From an uncultured Clostridia bacterium (GTDB taxonomy: Bacteria; Bacillota; Clostridia; RUG12999), in the NCBI GenBank assembly GCA_938005345.1, contig CALLNG010000341.1, positions 1-9,095 on the forward strand: a stretch of DNA of 9,095 bases. Reading direction: 5' to 3'. The notes beneath the pieces are model-generated. The model was not told the DNA's origin, searched no databases, and saw nothing but the letters and a program-made list of their open reading frames with translations. Numbering within the stretch: the stretch's first letter is position 1; each line of letters begins with the position of its first letter. The position numbers were made by a program, and so were the translations under genes. Of this stretch, positions 7,601 through 9,095 are shown one piece after another.

Positions 7601-9095
7601 GGTAATCTTGTCGGCTAAATAGGCTTTTATGGCATCTGCATCCGAGTCTTTGACAATGGACAGCTGCTCCACACCGGCATTTTTTGCTGCCGTAATTCCA
7701 GTCACCAATGCCGGCTCCTGAACCATCACGTTAATTGTGGTGCTCGCGCCTCCCCAGCTGATGGTCACTGCCGTGGTTCCTGGTGTTGTGGTAGTCGCGC
7801 TGTAGGTTGCCTCGCTGGCATTGACCGGTTTGTCAATTCCTCCGGTGTATTGCGCCGTAATCGTCAGTTTATCCTGCAAATACGCTTTTACTTCGTCATT
7901 GGTTGCATTCTGCGGGATTTGCAGTGTCTGTCCGGCATCCTTTTGCACCGCCGTGATACTAGCAAGTGGTTTAGGCAGGTCTTCCCCTGTCACTTCAATT
8001 TCTGAAATGTACATTGGATATTTATCCGTTGTTGATCCCATCAAAAGACGTACGTAACGTCCTTGAATGTCGTCAAAGTTTATACGCAGCACTTTAATTC
8101 TATCTCCGATATCTGCTGCATCAATCAAATCTGTTTCTGTCAATTTCTCGGACGGCGGTTCTATTTCTTCCCGCGCCCCCGTAGAGGTTGCCAGAATATT
8201 CGTCCAGGTCTTGCGGTCTGTGGAGTACTGTAACTCTGCATTAAATGCAACAACAGCTGTTGCAAAAATATCGATTTGACTGAACTGCTTCACTTCACCC
8301 ATATCCAGTTCCAGCATTATTCTACCCGGATCCACTTTACCCTGATATGGCGTTATGCTTCCATAGTTTTCCGTCCGAATGCCCATCGTCGCCAACTGGA
8401 AGGTCGTACGCCAGTTAAATCCTTCTTCACTGCCTTTTCCTGCTTCCCAAGGTTGCGGTGCTGTCGGCGCCATGTAGGAAACGGTCCCCGCCTTTGGACG
8501 GTTCACTGCGAACGTCTCGCTCCCTCCGCTCGGCGTCACACCGAACACCAGGTATTTGCCCGCATCCTCCTGCCGAATCATATATTCTTTTCCCGTTGCG
8601 CCTGGAATGGCTGTTTTGGCCGCATTTGCTGCTTCCGACTCCGCTGTATACCACTGATAGGTAAAATCGCTGTCCTGCGCGCCGTCCTTCATCGCGATAA
8701 AGGTTCCCTCCAGCACGTTGCCCACGGCCGCGCCGCTTCCTGCAAAGCGGTCCGCGGTCTTACCGTCTTCCGGTTCCGTGGTCTTGGGATAGATATACAC
8801 ATTGCTGACGGTATTGACAGAAGGCGCCGCCGCAACAACGGGGCCTACCGGCATGCTGTAGTGAGATGCTTTTGTTGTTCCCGCATCATTATTGGGAACA
8901 TTAATACGAACCTTCAAATATTGTCCCACAACGTCTTCTGTCACCATATATGTATCTGATGTAGATACCGATGTCACACTATTAACCGCGGCATTCGTAA
9001 CATCCGTCATCTTGTACCAGTTGATGACCACTTGGCTAGTATCAATGCTACCGTCCGCATTAGTCATGACTTTGCCCGGGTCGGAAATATCATAG
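4613..9095 (-). CDS. Large multidomain SLH-anchored surface protein with discoidin and Ig-like modules, 5' end outside window
   Basis: The frame is open to the window edge, so at least 1493 residues are encoded and the N-terminus is missing. The first internal Met is encoded at 9067; numbering starts there, and nine codons precede it, reading YDISDPGKV. Modules in order: two W-Y/YQWY Ig-like modules (to 80; 83-198), discoidin/F5-8C (200-364), three tandem bacterial Ig-like repeats (368-624), a second W-Y/YQWY pair (628-740; 741-842), a second discoidin (844-967), a DUF5011-type Ig domain (970-1044, PVITLVGD...GTYVLTYSVTDS), a third discoidin (1047-1169), an atrophied bacterial Ig domain (1171-1254, ITWTSSNPSVITNDG), a Gly-rich linker (1257-1274) and three SLH domains (1301-1484). 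SLH domains bind secondary cell wall polysaccharide, so the protein is displayed on the wall. Discoidin domains of this type often bind sugars. No catalytic domain is visible here; one could lie upstream. A glycan-binding scaffold or adhesin is inferred. Confidence 0.92.
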   Translation of the reverse strand, partial: YDISDPGKVMTNADGSIDTSQVVINWYKMTDVTNAAVNSVTSVSTSDTYMVTEDVVGQYLKVRINVPNNDAGTTKASHYSMPVGPVVAAAPSVNTVSNVYIYPKTTEPEDGKTADRFAGSGAAVGNVLEGTFIAMKDGAQDSDFTYQWYTAESEAANAAKTAIPGATGKEYMIRQEDAGKYLVFGVTPSGGSETFAVNRPKAGTVSYMAPTAPQPWEAGKGSEEGFNWRTTFQLATMGIRTENYGSITPYQGKVDPGRIMLELDMGEVKQFSQIDIFATAVVAFNAELQYSTDRKTWTNILATSTGAREEIEPPSEKLTETDLIDAADIGDRIKVLRINFDDIQGRYVRLLMGSTTDKYPMYISEIEVTGEDLPKPLASITAVQKDAGQTLQIPQNATNDEVKAYLQDKLTITAQYTGGIDKPVNASEATYSATTTTPGTTAVTISWGGASTTINVMVQEPALVTGITAAKNAGVEQLSIVKDSDADAIKAYLADKITVTASYDNETTATVPNENITYSGDTSTVGPGTVTLTYQGQSATLDVMIVESVELLSITAAVDGTIEINQYATAEEVRAILAANVTVTAHYSDGNSGAVDFADVTVSLSTNILGNATATLTYEEKTATVPVSIVSSVPVGDVDPAIYDMKIVGSPVLGETLTFEYTLDDPAGAETNVESKIQWQQQNVPYYLRTASLSSGQEVTLQTGGATFTIPNDSNLVGQYIAVNIKIGDGYTGNARYRTIGVGPILASAPGTPAASGVVIQSAEIGSDSGQTVYGHYNYAGSAEEGDSIYQWYIGNSVSGEFEAIEGANSLEYTPTNADRGKYLKFSVIPVDVNGNRGLEVESTQLPTVGDAAYGAFVTGGSGGYPGCSLSGVANGIYTDAGGGLFTYGSSAYDVTIDLGRVKQLSGASIIGNRANDTFQLQASINGTDWTPIQDITYSQASNFDFRENVYARYVKLSGTPSGNLTLSDIVLFVAENAEPVITLVGDTEMNVFLDGEYVEPGYTAMDEEDGPLTDRVIVTGEVITSQVGTYVLTYSVTDSKPQTVKVTRTIHVAEGFQTDGDLAFQKPVTVSGTDGDNLVDGNPYTEWNTGAASASAVIDLGAQQPISKMTLMAEGSNATSYKLEVSSDGSSWSTVVEGGAINGTTTTDFAPKEGRYVRLTVESAQGAAITTLELFLDDKGKVELAKEALTIPGSLDQVTGDLALANKGLYDTPITWTSSNPSVITNDGIVTRGNIDQTVTMTATITLGDISLQKEFANIRVLKSTGTGGGGGGGTGGGNSGGRDDSTSIYVPGNSGTNPVTPINPEDLDPFSDVPSGHWAYAYINELADRGIVNGTADRIFEPDGTVTRAEYVKMLLEALGISTEGAEAEFTDVSTEDWCYAYVAAASQNGIVQGLGDGRFGANDPISRQDMAVMTMRAAEVAGVDLGSVDSELDFADTASIAEYAMDAVAAMKTAGILNGDENGAFLPENNATRAEAAKIISVTLEVIETA
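4616..5167 (-). other. Three SLH domains (cell wall anchor)
   Basis: Residues 1301-1353, 1361-1415 and 1427-1482 are SLH repeats: FSDVPSGHWAYAYINELADR, FTDVSTEDWCYAYVAAASQN and FADTASIAEYAMDAVAAMKT, each followed by a GI-x-x-G segment. The TRAE wall-polysaccharide-binding motif is intact in repeats 1 (TRAEYVKML) and 3 (TRAEAAKII). It is changed to SRQD in repeat 2, and the W of the W-A-Y segment is lost in repeat 3. These domains make non-covalent contact with pyruvylated wall polysaccharide in Firmicutes. Confidence 0.93.
5246..5299 (-). repeat. Gly-rich low-complexity linker before the SLH domains
   Basis: Residues 1257-1274 are almost all Gly (a run of seven Gly, then T-GGG-NSGG), encoded by GGC/GGT-rich codons, followed by a Ser/Pro/Asn-rich spacer up to residue 1300. 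It is a flexible hinge between the ectodomain and the wall anchor. The repetitive DNA is prone to slippage and assembly error. Confidence 0.8.
5561..5929 (-). other. Third discoidin (F5/8 type C, CBM32-like) domain
   Basis: Residues 1047-1169 carry the typical pattern: an LAFQKPVTVSG start, NLVDGNPYTEWN, VIDLGAQQPISKMTLMAEG, YKLEVSSDGSSWSTVVEGG and GRYVRLTVESA. It is the most canonical of the three discoidin domains in this protein, and the likeliest to bind carbohydrate. The ligand is unknown. Confidence 0.85.
6167..7186 (-). repeat. Duplicated block, copy B: W-Y module, YQWY module, discoidin domain
   Basis: This block repeats the order of copy A. The first module has IQWQQQN and GQYIAVNIKI ending in VGPILASAPG. 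The second has YQWYIGNS, AIEGANSLEY and DRGKYLKFSVIP. The discoidin domain has VTIDLGRVKQLSGASIIGN and ARYVKLSGTPSG. Similarity is clear at protein level but divergent, which suggests an old duplication. The YQWY modules resemble Ig-like repeats common in large Firmicutes surface proteins. Confidence 0.7.
7196..7966 (-). repeat. Three tandem bacterial Ig-like repeats
   Basis: Residues 368-624 hold three copies of about 85 residues. Each begins with a SITA/GITAAK segment, then an acidic helix-like stretch (DEVKAYLQDKLTITAQY, DAIKAYLADKITVTASY, EEVRAILAANVTVTAHY), and ends in a strand such as TTINVMV, ATLDVMI or ATVPVSI. They are related to bacterial Ig-like domains and probably act as rigid spacers. 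They lie exactly between the two copies of the larger duplicated block. Confidence 0.8.
7976..9095 (-). repeat. Duplicated block, copy A: W-Y module, YQWY module, discoidin domain
   Basis: This block encodes a module with INWYKM and GQYLKVRINV ending in VGPVVAAAPS, then a module with YQWYTAES, AIPGATGKEY and DAGKYLVFGVTP, then a discoidin domain with MLELDMGEVKQFSQIDIF and GRYVRLLMGS. The same order recurs in copy B with matching signatures, so the block arose by internal duplication. The 5' limit is not visible. Confidence 0.7.

Noticed and set aside
8276..8959. Open frame of 227 codons on the plus strand
   Set aside because: It lies opposite the scaffold gene, whose domain pattern is unambiguous. 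The plus-strand translation is rich in His, Arg and Cys, has no recognisable domain and is a shadow of the real gene.
9065..9067. ATG at 9067 as the true start of the scaffold gene
   Set aside because: The frame stays open to the window edge (residues YDISDPGKV precede it). There is no signal peptide after it, and it falls inside an Ig-like module, so the gene begins outside the window.

Overview
The window holds three protein-coding genes, all on the minus strand, so transcription runs from high to low coordinates. The architecture points to a Gram-positive member of the Firmicutes, most likely a Clostridia-type or Paenibacillus-like bacterium. The reasons are C-terminal S-layer homology (SLH) domains, a copper-amine-oxidase-like 'stalk' domain on a secreted enzyme, purine-rich AGGAG-type ribosome binding sites and moderate GC content. 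No species can be named from the sequence alone.

Layout in transcription order. (1) Positions 9095 to 4613 carry the 3' part of a very large surface protein whose N-terminus lies outside the window. It has paired W-Y/YQWY Ig-like modules, three discoidin-type (F5/8C, CBM32-like) domains, three tandem bacterial Ig-like repeats, a DUF5011-type Ig domain, an atrophied bacterial Ig domain, a Gly-rich linker and three SLH domains. It looks like a wall-anchored carbohydrate-binding scaffold. (2) Positions 4612 to 4286 are a 327-base intergenic stretch with inverted repeats, a possible degenerate coding remnant and the ribosome binding site of the next gene. (3) Positions 4285 to 1196 encode a secreted heparinase II/III-type polysaccharide lyase with two N-terminal stalk repeats. 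(4) Positions 1178 to 1 encode the N-terminal ~392 residues of a GH29 alpha-L-fucosidase without a signal peptide, cut by the window edge. Its ribosome binding site overlaps the lyase stop codon.

Together the genes look like part of a polysaccharide utilization locus. In this reading the scaffold binds glycan at the cell surface, the lyase cleaves a uronate-containing polymer outside the membrane, and the fucosidase removes fucose from imported oligosaccharides in the cytoplasm. The substrate is inferred, not shown. Lyase and fucosidase are almost certainly co-transcribed; whether the scaffold gene shares that transcript is open. No RNA genes, CRISPR arrays, insertion sequences or phage genes were seen.
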